Shown here: piece by piece, positions 44,230-53,067 of the stretch
How positions within the stretch are numbered: position 1 is the stretch's first letter
Layout: each line of letters starts with the position of its first letter
Assembly (NCBI RefSeq): GCF_025399835.1
Contig: NZ_JAODVR010000001.1
Coordinates: forward strand, 2,542,001 to 2,606,000
Source of the DNA: Haloarchaeobius sp. HME9146
GTDB lineage: Archaea > Halobacteriota > Halobacteria > Halobacteriales > Natrialbaceae
Direction of reading: 5' to 3'
Length of the DNA: 64,000 bases
Position numbers and translations under genes: made by a program
The notes under the pieces: generated by a model
Seen by the model: the letters and a program-made list of their open reading frames with translations, nothing else
What the model was told of the DNA's origin: nothing
Database searches by the model: none

Positions 44230-46308
44230 ATGAAAATAAGCTATCAGACGACCGAGGACCCAACTGGTGTGGTCATCAAAGACCACGTGAAGCAGCGTCA
44301 GGTTAGAGTAGTGACTGATCGAGATGTTGTGCCAGAAGTGAGTAGTACGTCCTCATTTAAATACCCGGTCGACGAGGCATTCACGATTAGGGCCAAGCGG
44401 TTGTCCCTTCGGCAATCACCGTGGGTGTATCTCCGAAGTTCAGACGGCGAGTACGACCAAACGATACGTACCCACGAGTCGATAGAACTTGAAGCCGGAT
44501 ACTACAGTTTAGATTTCACTACTCCGGTGAAAATATACGCGCGTTTCTCGGACGGTGCCTCGATCTCGAAAGGGATGGAAACGTTCCAAATCGAATTCTC
44601 GGAACCAACGGATATCGAGTTCGGTGTACGCTCCTACCACAAACGACCGGCCGGTTCGATTACAACTACGGGAGAGCCTGCCGATTTAATGTCCGCCATC
44701 AGTACTCTCTCTTCCTCTCTTAAAACCATGTCCTGCGAACGGTCATATCCCACTCTCAGAGGTTATCCTCCACGAATCGAACTTGGAGACGAACTACGCA
44801 TCCCAGATCAGTTCGAACGCCCAAAAACGGGGATAGAGTTCATCGTTCCTCCTCAACTTGATTACCTCTTCTCTGCAGCCCCGCTCACGTACTATTTGGG
44901 AGCAGAGCTCGTTCCCGGGCGCAGTCCTCGACTCGTCACTGACCATTTCGAATACCAGTTCGATACCAACGGAAGGTTTGAGACCGAGGTCAGTGAGTTA
45001 CTGAAACAGTTTTTGTTCCTCGATTGTGTGGTTCGGACAGAAGGATTGTACCAGGTCGACCTACACGAGCGCCATGAGGTCGAATCTTCTCTTCCCTTCG
45101 ACATAAAAAACATCTACGACTGGCCATTGCGTGAGCAGCTACCTTCCTATCTCGAGGTATCTTTCGACGAAATCGAACCTTACATCCCAAGATGGTGTCT
45201 CACCGCGTATCTCCCCCCTCGACCCAAAGACGTGAGAGCGATTCCACACATCGTGAACGAACTCGGGATCATCCGGGAGCCGCGCGCGCACGAGCGCGCC
45301 TTCGAGCGCTCTGTTTCTGAACCCGGGTCACCCAGGAGAGCGGTTAAGCCACAAAAGAGGAGTGTCGAAGATGAAGAAGAGCTACTGAATCTGGTAGAGC
45401 CGATAATAAGCGATGATTCGATCGAGCACGCGTGGTTCGGTGACGGTGTCCCTGTCGGAGCATCAAAATCGTCAGTAGAATCGTTCGAACACCAGCTTGA
45501 CGAGATAGAGAGGAACGACTCTATCGATATCACGGTCGTTTGTAACGACCCGAATATGATAGACGAGCAGGAAACTCTCGACCGGGTCTACGGTGACCGT
45601 GAAGAACATCCGTTCAGTGTGACTACGTTCTTCGGCGTCTCGAAGCAAAAACTGGCCGAAATCCTACAAGAAGGTCAGTCTGACCTCTTACACTACATCG
45701 GCCACGCCACCCCGGATGGACTACGTTGCAGCGACGGTGAACTGGATATCCGTGAGCTTGACGCCGTGTCATTGAATGTATTTCTCCTCAACGCTTGTCG
45801 TTCGTTCGAACAGGCTGAAGCACTTGTAAAAAAAGGCGCGTACGGGGGCGTCGCGACGCTCGGCGATATAGTTAACGAGCATGCTGTGGAGGTCGGGCAG
45901 GCGATAGCGCATCTGCTAAACCTTGGCTTCCCTCTTCGAGCGACAGTTGAATTAGTGCACAAGCACGGCAGTATCGGACAGCGGTATATTATTGTCGGCG
46001 ACGGTTCCCTCGACATCGTACAACCCGATGCAGGTGCTCCGATGATAAGTTCGATTGAAAAAATCGAGAACGATGATTACGAACTCTCCATCCAGCTCTT
46101 CCCTACGAAATTCCAACAGATAGGAACGACCGTCACGCCACATTTGGATGATATTAAGAAGCACTTCTTACATCCGGGAACTATCGGAGGACTGACCATC
46201 AATAAGAGCCAGTTAATCGACTACTTGACCTGGAACAACTATCCATTTGATATGGGCGGCGAGATTAACTGGAACGAGACGCTCGGTGTCGTCCTCTTCG
46301 AGGACTAG
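44230..46308 (+). CDS. CHAT-domain (caspase-like) protein
   Basis: A 692-residue protein. The N-terminal 370 residues are beta-rich and of unknown family, with a basic linker near 355-380. The C-terminal part (about 430-610) is a CHAT domain: LLHYIGHATPDG with candidate catalytic His492, and LLNACRS with Cys523, then GGVATLGDIVNEHAVEVGQAI. CHAT proteins of the separase/caspase clan are proteases in known cases. No signal peptide. Codon use is clearly less GC-rich than in glpC, so the gene was probably acquired. It converges on the tiny membrane protein gene at 46350-46487, 41 nt away; no other defence genes are seen. Alternatives: a non-proteolytic scaffold. Confidence 0.75.
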   Translation: MKISYQTTEDPTGVVIKDHVKQRQVRVVTDRDVVPEVSSTSSFKYPVDEAFTIRAKRLSLRQSPWVYLRSSDGEYDQTIRTHESIELEAGYYSLDFTTPVKIYARFSDGASISKGMETFQIEFSEPTDIEFGVRSYHKRPAGSITTTGEPADLMSAISTLSSSLKTMSCERSYPTLRGYPPRIELGDELRIPDQFERPKTGIEFIVPPQLDYLFSAAPLTYYLGAELVPGRSPRLVTDHFEYQFDTNGRFETEVSELLKQFLFLDCVVRTEGLYQVDLHERHEVESSLPFDIKNIYDWPLREQLPSYLEVSFDEIEPYIPRWCLTAYLPPRPKDVRAIPHIVNELGIIREPRAHERAFERSVSEPGSPRRAVKPQKRSVEDEEELLNLVEPIISDDSIEHAWFGDGVPVGASKSSVESFEHQLDEIERNDSIDITVVCNDPNMIDEQETLDRVYGDREEHPFSVTTFFGVSKQKLAEILQEGQSDLLHYIGHATPDGLRCSDGELDIRELDAVSLNVFLLNACRSFEQAEALVKKGAYGGVATLGDIVNEHAVEVGQAIAHLLNLGFPLRATVELVHKHGSIGQRYIIVGDGSLDIVQPDAGAPMISSIEKIENDDYELSIQLFPTKFQQIGTTVTPHLDDIKKHFLHPGTIGGLTINKSQLIDYLTWNNYPFDMGGEINWNETLGVVLFED

Positions 46309-46349
46309 ATTATCTGTGTCTATTTCTGCTACTCAAATGAAGGACGGAT

Positions 46350-46487
46350 TCAGGGCCCGACATTCGTACTGTTCCCAGCGGCGACCGGTGCCGCCTGCAT
46401 GAGCAGGAGTCCAATCATAAACAGCACGCCGATCATCCGCGGGTGTTCTGCGAGGTAGTTCGCCAGGGTGTCGTTGTCTTCTTCCAT
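46350..46487 (-). CDS. 45-residue membrane microprotein
   Basis: A complete 45-codon frame: acidic head MEEDNDTL, then a motif AEHPRMIGVLF leading into one hydrophobic helix (residues about 17-37) and a short tail ending NVGP. On the transcript GGTGGTG lies 6-12 nt before the ATG, and a TATA-like TTTTTTATAAG at about 46536-46546 gives a leader of about 25 nt. I recall a haloarchaeal family of such proteins with the same HPRM-helix-GP layout (perhaps DUF7503), not checked. Neighbour of the CHAT protein, convergent. Could be a substrate, effector or inhibitor; all speculative. Confidence 0.7.
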   Translation of the reverse strand: MEEDNDTLANYLAEHPRMIGVLFMIGLLLMQAAPVAAGNSTNVGP

Positions 46488-46705
46488 GACAACACCACCT
46501 TTGGTAGTGAATGACATTAATCTATCTTAAATTTACTTATAAAAAATACATATTTCTTACGTGTTTTGAAGACATATGTAGCTAATTTCTCCAAATCTGT
46601 GGACGCACGTTCCAATATTCTGCTCAAAATTTTCTGCTTGCCGCTAGAAATCACCGATAAAAATTACATTCGGATAATGTTTGGTTCGCTCTCCACCAGC
46701 CGGGC

Positions 46706-47635
46706 TCAGGCGTACTCGAAGTCCTCGGTCACGTAATCGACCCCGAGGACCAACACGCCACCGATCAGCGCGATACCCACGATGGCAGCCATCGATTCCC
46801 CCGAACTCAGATCGCCCTCGTCGAGGATGTCCACGAGCGGGAGTCGAAGCCCGCCCACCATGAGGCTCACCAGGAAGGTCAGCGTCGCCTCGCGGTAGTT
46901 GTCGAGTGCCCAGTCGATGATACGGGACATCGAGAGCAGGCCGAGCGCCATCCCGGTACAGAACGTGACGACCACCACGCCCGACTCGGCGACGGGGCCG
47001 AAGTCACCGCCGCTGGCGAGCGACAGCAGCCCGTCGACGAAGCGTTTCAGCGTCCCGGTCATGTACTCGTACTGCTGGAGGATGACGAGGAAGAACGACC
47101 CAGAGACGCCCGGCAAGACCATCGCCGAGACCGCGATAGCTCCCGAGACGAAGACGACCGGCGTCGAGTGCCCGAGCGCGTTCGACGGAATCATCGTCAC
47201 GCCGGCCGCGATGATGACGCCAGCCGCGCCGACGAGCAGTCGGCGGGGTGTCGAGACGTCGACCTCCTGGTAGAGGACGACCGCAGAGGCCGCGATGAGT
47301 CCGAAGAAGAACGCGGCCACCAGCGCGGGGTACTGCTGGATGGCGGCGTGGAGGACCCGGGAGAGGGTGATGACGGCCGTCGCGATACCGAGGCCGAGGA
47401 CGAGCAGAAACGGTGCGTCGACGCGGTAGAAGAGCTCGCGGAGGGCGGCCCGACCCGACTCCTCGTGCACACGAAGGACGTGTTGGAGGTCACGCGGGTC
47501 GAACGCGGTGATGGCCTCTATGAGCCGTTCGTAGATGCCGGTGATGAGCGCGATGGTGCCGCCAGAGACACCGGGGACGGTGTCGGCAGCGCCCATCATG
47601 AACCCCTTCAGGTAGACCGCGAATGACTCACGCAT
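46706..47635 (-). CDS. DUF368 membrane protein, polyprenyl-phosphate transporter candidate
   Basis: A 309-residue membrane protein with eight or nine helices and two copies of the family signature: ADTVPGVSGGTIALITGIYE near residues 18-37 and LPGVSGSFFLVILQQYE near 170. In bacteria DUF368 proteins (PopT) were shown to return undecaprenyl phosphate across the membrane. Archaea use dolichyl phosphate for N-glycans. This gene lies 47 nt downstream of aglB in the same direction, so a role in recycling the carrier released by AglB is a strong inference. Confidence 0.85.
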   Translation of the reverse strand: MRESFAVYLKGFMMGAADTVPGVSGGTIALITGIYERLIEAITAFDPRDLQHVLRVHEESGRAALRELFYRVDAPFLLVLGLGIATAVITLSRVLHAAIQQYPALVAAFFFGLIAASAVVLYQEVDVSTPRRLLVGAAGVIIAAGVTMIPSNALGHSTPVVFVSGAIAVSAMVLPGVSGSFFLVILQQYEYMTGTLKRFVDGLLSLASGGDFGPVAESGVVVVTFCTGMALGLLSMSRIIDWALDNYREATLTFLVSLMVGGLRLPLVDILDEGDLSSGESMAAIVGIALIGGVLVLGVDYVTEDFEYA

Positions 47636-47682
47636 CGCTCTCAGGTATCGCTGGAAGCGAGAAAACGGTTGTCCTTCGGTGA

Positions 47683-50600
47683 TTAGGCTGCGCGGGCGAG
47701 CGTGCCAGCCTCAGTCCGGACGAGTCGCGGCTGGTCTTCGTCGGCAGCGGATTCGGATTCGGAGCCGCTGGCCGCGTCTGTACTCACCGTGCTGTTCGAG
47801 CTACCGGTTGCGGCGGAGAGTTCGACGGTGATGGGTTCGCCGTCCTCGGTCATGATGGCCGATTCGGGCACCGCCACGGTCCCGGTCTCGTTAGAGTCCT
47901 CGACCGTGATGGTGTATTCGCCAGTCGCCTCGACGACGGTGTCGGTGCTCCCGTCCTCGACGGTCAGGGAGTCGTCGGTCGCGTACGGCACCGTGATCTC
48001 GAAGTTACCCTGGTCGTCCGTCTGGACCGTTTGCGTGTAGTTGAACGTCCGGTTGGTCGTCTGGGACTTGAGCTGGACCTTCGCGGTCACGTTCGTCGCG
48101 CTGGAGACGTCCGCCTGGCCGGCAACCGTCGCGCCGGGGACGCGCTCGTAGGTCTTGACGACCGATTCGACGCTCGTGTCGTACACGTGTACCTGCGGGC
48201 TGAACTGGTACTGCAGCAGTTGCTGGATGTTCAGTGCGCGGTTGACCGCCGCCGCCTGCCAGCGACCGTTCTGCTGGACCGCGAGGGACGCGAAGCCGAC
48301 CTGCGAGGGGTTCTCGTGGACGAGCCGGTAGTGCTCCAGCCCGTTCGCGTCGTCGAAGTACAGCCGCGACAGCATCGTCCGCTCGTACTGCTCACCCATG
48401 CCGGGCAAGACGACGGACGAGTTGTTGATGTTGACCTGCTTGTTGGTGTAGTAGGTCTGTGGGTCCGGCCCGGTCCAGGTAGCGATGGCACCGAACTTGC
48501 TGCTCGCCATCTGGTAGTCGATCATGACGTACCGGGTGTCCTCACTGGCCTGCTGGTCGTTCTGCTGGTCGACGAGTCGCTGGAGGTCCTCGTTCGAGAG
48601 CTGGTCGACGGGCTTGTCCGCCTGGTCGATGTTCGGCAGTGCCTCGAGCAGGAGGTTGGCGTGCGTCTCGTTCTGCGCGAGCAGGTAGTCGGACGCCGCC
48701 TTCGCGTTGTGCTGGAACGGGTTGGCGACCGGGATACGCTCGCCTTTCACCGTGATCCAGTGCCCGTAGTCCCACCAGGACATCACGCCGTACGCGCCTT
48801 CGGGGTACGCGAAGTCGTCCTGGTTCTCGTACGTCTCGTAGTACCCGAGTTCGTTGTTCGCACCGCCGTACTTCCCAGGTGCTGGCGTGCTGTTTCGCAT
48901 CCAGTCCGTGCTGTTGTCCCAGAGCATGACCGATCCGGGACCCATGCTGTCTGCCTGGGCGTCGACGGTCGTTGAGGTCATCGCCAGCACCGGCGTCAGT
49001 GGCATGACGACGAGCATGATGACCGCCACGATGGACATGACCTGATATGGCTCGACGTCGATATCGTCGGTCGAAACGTCCGGGATGCCGACGACCTGGA
49101 CGATGCGGCCGATGAAGAAGCCGTTCAGGACGGCCACACTCACGACGAAGTAGTAGTTGAACCGCACCTGCGTCATCGCCATGAGGAACATGAACGTCGA
49201 CCAGACGAGGACGAACAGGAGTTCGGAGCGATACTTGTCGCTCGAGTAGAGGTCCCAGACGAGCCAGACGAACGCGGCCGCGGCGACCACGTAGGTGAGC
49301 CCGTACTGTGCGCCCATGAACTGGGTCAGCGTCTGGACGAACGGCTCACCGGCACCGACGACCGCCTGCGCTTCGCCGATGGTCAGCGTGGTGTCGCTCT
49401 GTGCGAAGGCGATGGTGCGGTTGACGTTCCGGATGAGGATACCGAACGCGCCGGGGGCGACGAGTTTGAGTGCACCCAGTCCTGCCACGAGAATCGAGGA
49501 GATCGCCACCGGATAGTAGGCTTTCTTCTCGGCTTTCTCGTCTCGCGTGTACGCGACACCGCCGAAGAGCCCACCGAAGACGAGGATGAGCGCGAACGGG
49601 AGCCCGAGGAAGGGGAGTCCGGCGACCGCTGCGAGGATGATAGCGAAGAACAGGAGTCCGAAGGAGGCGAGGGAGGCGTTTCGCAGCGTCTCCGTCTCCA
49701 TCGTATCCCACGTCCGTGCCAGCCAGGCCATGAACGCACAGCCTGCAGCGAGGCCGAGGCCGAGTCCGACCTGCAGTGGCGAGAGTGAGGTCACGCCGAG
49801 ACTGAACTGGTCGATGCTCAGGAGGACGGTGAATGCGGAGGTAACACCGACGACCACACCGGTGAACGCGAGGTGGTCCGGGCTGCGCCCCGCGATGTAC
49901 TCGATGGAGAGCGCGATGGCGAAGAACACTCCGAGGATGCCGAGGAGCACCGCTGCGGGCGGCCAGACCCACATGTAGAGGCCAGCCGAGATACCGGCGA
50001 GGGCGGCCCACTTGCCCGGCGTCCGCATCGCATCCCAGTCGCGGTCCGCGACGAGCTCGTAGACGGGTTTCTCACGCTCGGCCGAGCGGAGCGCCACCAT
50101 GATGCCGAGCACGGTAAGCGCCTGGAACAGGACCTCCGCGACGTGGTGGTCGGAGAAACCGGCCGTTGACCGACGGAGGAACACGCCCGGAAGGAGCGCG
50201 AGGACCAGCGCAGCAGTGACACCACCGAAGCGCCCAGCGACGCGCTTGCCGATGAGGTACGTGGGAATCGCCACCAGCATCCCGAAAACGGCCGGCGCGA
50301 CCAGAAGTGTCATCGCGATAGTGTGCTGGGAGGGGTCGCCGAGGCCGACGATGAGTGCACCAGTCGCGACGAGTTGGTCGAACAGCGTCCCGAACTGGTC
50401 CGCACGAACCCCTGTCGGGAACTCGCTGTAGACGTCGTACGGCATCGTCGTCGGCCAGTGGCGAACCGTATAGGAGACCTGACGAAGGTGGTACCAGGCG
50501 TCGTTGCCAGCGTAGAACACCTCGCCGTTTCGTGTGAAGTTATCTAGTGGTTGCAGCCGCACCCAGAGCATGAAGGCCATGATCAGCCCCACACTGGGCA

Positions 50601-50685
50601 CGTGATACCAGCGTTTGAAAAGCTCGATGACGGAGTCCGAACGGACCTGTTCGGATTCCGTCTGCTCGCCAGTCGACGTGCTCAT
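47683..50685 (-). CDS. aglB: Oligosaccharyltransferase AglB
   Basis: AglB (1000 residues from the ATG at 50685) moves the glycan from dolichyl phosphate to Asn in N-X-S/T on the outer face. It has 13 or so N-terminal helices, with the first acidic metal-binding loop in AGNDAWYHLR. The catalytic WWDYG is at residues 637-641 (SWWDYGHW), and a long C-terminal extracellular domain ends in an Ala/Ser/Glu-rich tail. An upstream ATG at 50745 would add 20 residues. The TATA-like CTTATT at 50711-50719, 26-34 nt before 50685, favours the shorter form. Followed by DUF368 and divergent from an AglG-like transferase. Confidence 0.95.
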   Translation of the reverse strand: MSTSTGEQTESEQVRSDSVIELFKRWYHVPSVGLIMAFMLWVRLQPLDNFTRNGEVFYAGNDAWYHLRQVSYTVRHWPTTMPYDVYSEFPTGVRADQFGTLFDQLVATGALIVGLGDPSQHTIAMTLLVAPAVFGMLVAIPTYLIGKRVAGRFGGVTAALVLALLPGVFLRRSTAGFSDHHVAEVLFQALTVLGIMVALRSAEREKPVYELVADRDWDAMRTPGKWAALAGISAGLYMWVWPPAAVLLGILGVFFAIALSIEYIAGRSPDHLAFTGVVVGVTSAFTVLLSIDQFSLGVTSLSPLQVGLGLGLAAGCAFMAWLARTWDTMETETLRNASLASFGLLFFAIILAAVAGLPFLGLPFALILVFGGLFGGVAYTRDEKAEKKAYYPVAISSILVAGLGALKLVAPGAFGILIRNVNRTIAFAQSDTTLTIGEAQAVVGAGEPFVQTLTQFMGAQYGLTYVVAAAAFVWLVWDLYSSDKYRSELLFVLVWSTFMFLMAMTQVRFNYYFVVSVAVLNGFFIGRIVQVVGIPDVSTDDIDVEPYQVMSIVAVIMLVVMPLTPVLAMTSTTVDAQADSMGPGSVMLWDNSTDWMRNSTPAPGKYGGANNELGYYETYENQDDFAYPEGAYGVMSWWDYGHWITVKGERIPVANPFQHNAKAASDYLLAQNETHANLLLEALPNIDQADKPVDQLSNEDLQRLVDQQNDQQASEDTRYVMIDYQMASSKFGAIATWTGPDPQTYYTNKQVNINNSSVVLPGMGEQYERTMLSRLYFDDANGLEHYRLVHENPSQVGFASLAVQQNGRWQAAAVNRALNIQQLLQYQFSPQVHVYDTSVESVVKTYERVPGATVAGQADVSSATNVTAKVQLKSQTTNRTFNYTQTVQTDDQGNFEITVPYATDDSLTVEDGSTDTVVEATGEYTITVEDSNETGTVAVPESAIMTEDGEPITVELSAATGSSNSTVSTDAASGSESESAADEDQPRLVRTEAGTLARAA

Positions 50686-50710
50686 TGTACGGGAAAAGTC
50701 TGAAGCGACG

Positions 50711-50780
50711 AATAAGCCTTGTGTAATCCGTTCATGTGTAGACACCTTCCCTTCACCCGATTTTCAAAACCCTTATTCGC
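50711..50780. promoter_or_regulatory. Paired divergent promoters for aglB and the AglG-like gene
   Basis: The two promoters share a core: on the minus strand GGCTTATTCGTCGCTTC (about 50720-50704) before aglB, on the plus strand CCCTTATTCGCGCTTC (about 50769-50784) before the transferase. Each lies 20-35 nt before its start codon. The likeness suggests joint control. Confidence 0.5.
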
Positions 50781-50802
50781 GCTTCCATGATTGGTGCGAA
50801 CA

Positions 50803-51741
50803 ATGAAAGTATCCGTCGTCGTCTGTACCTATCCGACGGACCGCTACGAGTGCTTCCACGAGTGCGTCGAAAGTGTGCTCGAACAGACATACGAAGACCT
50901 CGAGGTGGTACTGGTTATCGACGGAAACGAGGAAGTGTACGAGTGGACTGTCGATGATTTCGGTGACGTGCCTAATCTCCGAATCCACTGTAACGACGAG
51001 AACCGTGGTATCTCCTACAGCCGGACGAAAGGTGCGGAGCTGGCCGACGGTGAGATTGTCGCGATGATCGACGACGATGCCACTGCGGAACCGGACTGGA
51101 TAGAGACGCTGGTCGGGACGTACGAGAGTACGGATGCACTGGCAGTTGGTGGAGACGTTAGGCCAGACTGGCAAGTCGAGAAACCGGATTTCTTTCCCGA
51201 CGAGTTCTATTGGCTCGTCGGCTGCGTCGAACCAGGGTTCGCCGAGGATGGTGAAGAAGTCCGGAATACGTATGGGTCGAACATATCCTACCGGCGCGAT
51301 GTGTTCTTGAACGTCGGTGGGTACGACCCGAACACGGGTCGGAAGGGCGAGAAACACCTCCAGGCGCACGAAGCCCCCGTCGGAATTCGGATGCTAGAGG
51401 AGTACGGGAGAGGGATGGTATTCATTGAGGACGCGGTCGTCCACCACAAACTCTTCGACTACCGGGGCGACTACAGGTGGCTGGTCAGCCGGTCGTTCTG
51501 GCAGGGATACTCGAAGCGAGTCATGGACCTGCTGTACCCCAACGCACCCGACGACAAGAGCGCGTACCTGAAGCAGCTTATGACGCAGTACGTGCCGAAA
51601 CGGATTGCCGAACTCGTTCGGTCCCCGTCGATGCCGAAGGTGAAACAGTTGGTCACGATCTTCGTCTTCACCGCTGTCGTCGGACTCGGCTACCTGTACG
51701 CGATGGTGACGCCTGACGTCGTCGAGAAGGCGAACGCGTAA
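50803..51741 (+). CDS. GT2 glycosyltransferase, AglG-like
   Basis: A 312-residue family 2 glycosyltransferase. The GT-A fold opens with VSVVVCTYPTDRYECFHEC. The metal-binding Asp triplet MIDDD lies at residues 90-92. A region with VGGYDPNTGRKGEKHLQAHE follows, and a C-terminal hydrophobic helix (residues about 286-305) anchors it on the membrane. Length and layout match Haloferax AglG, which adds a hexuronic acid to dolichyl-phosphate-linked sugar; the sugar added here is unknown. Start chosen at the ATG at 50803, 25 nt after a TATA-like CTTATT. A decayed copy follows directly. Confidence 0.85.
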   Translation: MKVSVVVCTYPTDRYECFHECVESVLEQTYEDLEVVLVIDGNEEVYEWTVDDFGDVPNLRIHCNDENRGISYSRTKGAELADGEIVAMIDDDATAEPDWIETLVGTYESTDALAVGGDVRPDWQVEKPDFFPDEFYWLVGCVEPGFAEDGEEVRNTYGSNISYRRDVFLNVGGYDPNTGRKGEKHLQAHEAPVGIRMLEEYGRGMVFIEDAVVHHKLFDYRGDYRWLVSRSFWQGYSKRVMDLLYPNAPDDKSAYLKQLMTQYVPKRIAELVRSPSMPKVKQLVTIFVFTAVVGLGYLYAMVTPDVVEKANA

Positions 51742-51787
51742 GCACGAGCAGTAAGTTGTCGCATCGGCGTGGAAGATACCGAAGCTA

Positions 51788-52190
51788 GACTCATTCCCCG
51801 CGGAGTTTTACTGGCTCTACGGCTGTGAAGAGAAGGGCCTCAGTCAGCACATGAAGGAGATGTAGAAAATAAACGGATCCAACAGCTCGCTCTGTCGTGA
51901 CGTGCTATTGAACGTCGGTGGATTCGACGAAAAGGTTGGGCGAAAAGGTGACAAGCACATCCAGGCGCACGAGAGTACAGTGGGTGCCAGGCTGCAAAAG
52001 GAATACCTGCGTAGTGTGATTTATAATAAGGGAGCGGTGGTACATCACAAACGATTCGAGTACCGTGGTGACTTCAGATGGTTAGTGAGCCGGTCCTTCC
52101 GGCAGGGCTACTCGAAGCGCGTCATGGGCCACCTGATTCCCGATGCGTCTGCGGACAAGAACGAGTATCTCAAATATATCGCTCTTGTCA
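51788..52190 (+). pseudogene. Decayed second copy of the AglG-like glycosyltransferase
   Basis: Translated in one frame, this stretch aligns with residues about 124-280 of the intact neighbour: FPAEFYWLYGCEE, then a TAG stop at 51863-51865, then LLNVGGFDEKVGRKGDKHIQAHE and FRWLVSRSFRQGYSKRVM. The first 120 residues with the catalytic Asp triplet are absent, and similarity fades after about 52190, where the frame runs on to 52423 without family sense. A tandem duplication that has lost function. Confidence 0.8.
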
Positions 52191-53067
52191 CGCAGGTTTC
52201 TGGTCGGGGAGAGTTGATACTGCGAAAGCGTAGCGGTCGAGACGATGCGCATGCGTCACCCGATATGTTCCCATTTGAACTGCTAAGATCTGAGGAGGAC
52301 ACCACATCAAGGCGTCCCAAAAGACAAGTTGACAGTATATCTCAGACCGTTCCAACTCCGACGACGAATCTTCGAAAGCCTAGTCAAGAAGCACTCAAAG
52401 TGGTTTTTCGAGCAGTTCTCTGACTCACCAGCAATGTACTTCACAAGAGCGTTTATTTTAGGGACCGATTCTGAAGAGACGAGTAAAATTCTATCGGCGT
52501 GGCATCGAGCGATGTCGAAACCACGGGTAGATACGACGGGTCGCACGCGACTCAGTATTGGAGGCACAACTATCATGCTCACCACTTTTGTCTTGTTATT
52601 TTTTGTACCAAGAAGAGGCGTAGCGACCGGCTTTGAAATTCTCAGTATACGGATTACTCTCCCTGGAGCCGGATTTTAACAAAATACTCTCACGATGACA
52701 TGGCAAAGTTGTGATTGGTTGTCTTCAGCTACCGCCTGAGAGGGGTGAAAATAGAAGATGCGTTGAAAAGCGTCATATTGAAGACTGCGACAAAGAGCTC
52801 AAGATTTTCAGGAATGATTTATTCACAGTGCACTTTGTGTTGTACTTGCCTCCTACAACAAGTATGTAGTAACTGCGATTAATACGAGGTGGTGACCGCT
52901 CGTACACGGGGTTGTTCGTACAGGTCTGGACCGTCAAGCTCTCGGTTCGAAGATGTAGTCCCCATGCCAGTCCAGTTCAATAACGGCGAGTCACCGTAAC
53001 ACCGCACAACATCTGTCCAGATACGTCTGGAAATTTTTTAATAAACCTCGGGCCAAGTAGCAGCCTA
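52191..53067. other. Debris-like AT-rich stretch
   Basis: No credible gene in almost 900 nt. A 117-codon frame at 52329-52679 has a plausible first half (LRRRIFESLVKKHSKWFF) and a meaningless end, and no family could be assigned; it may be a fragment of a lost gene. The rest has stops in all frames and many A/T runs. Confidence 0.45.

Noticed and set aside
44230-46308. Reading the CHAT gene as a full defence island
   Set aside because: Only housekeeping glp genes and glycosylation genes surround it; no nuclease, TIR, gasdermin or restriction genes are visible.
52329-52679. 117-codon frame after the decayed transferase
   Set aside because: Second half is meaningless, composition is that of debris, and no homologous family is recalled.
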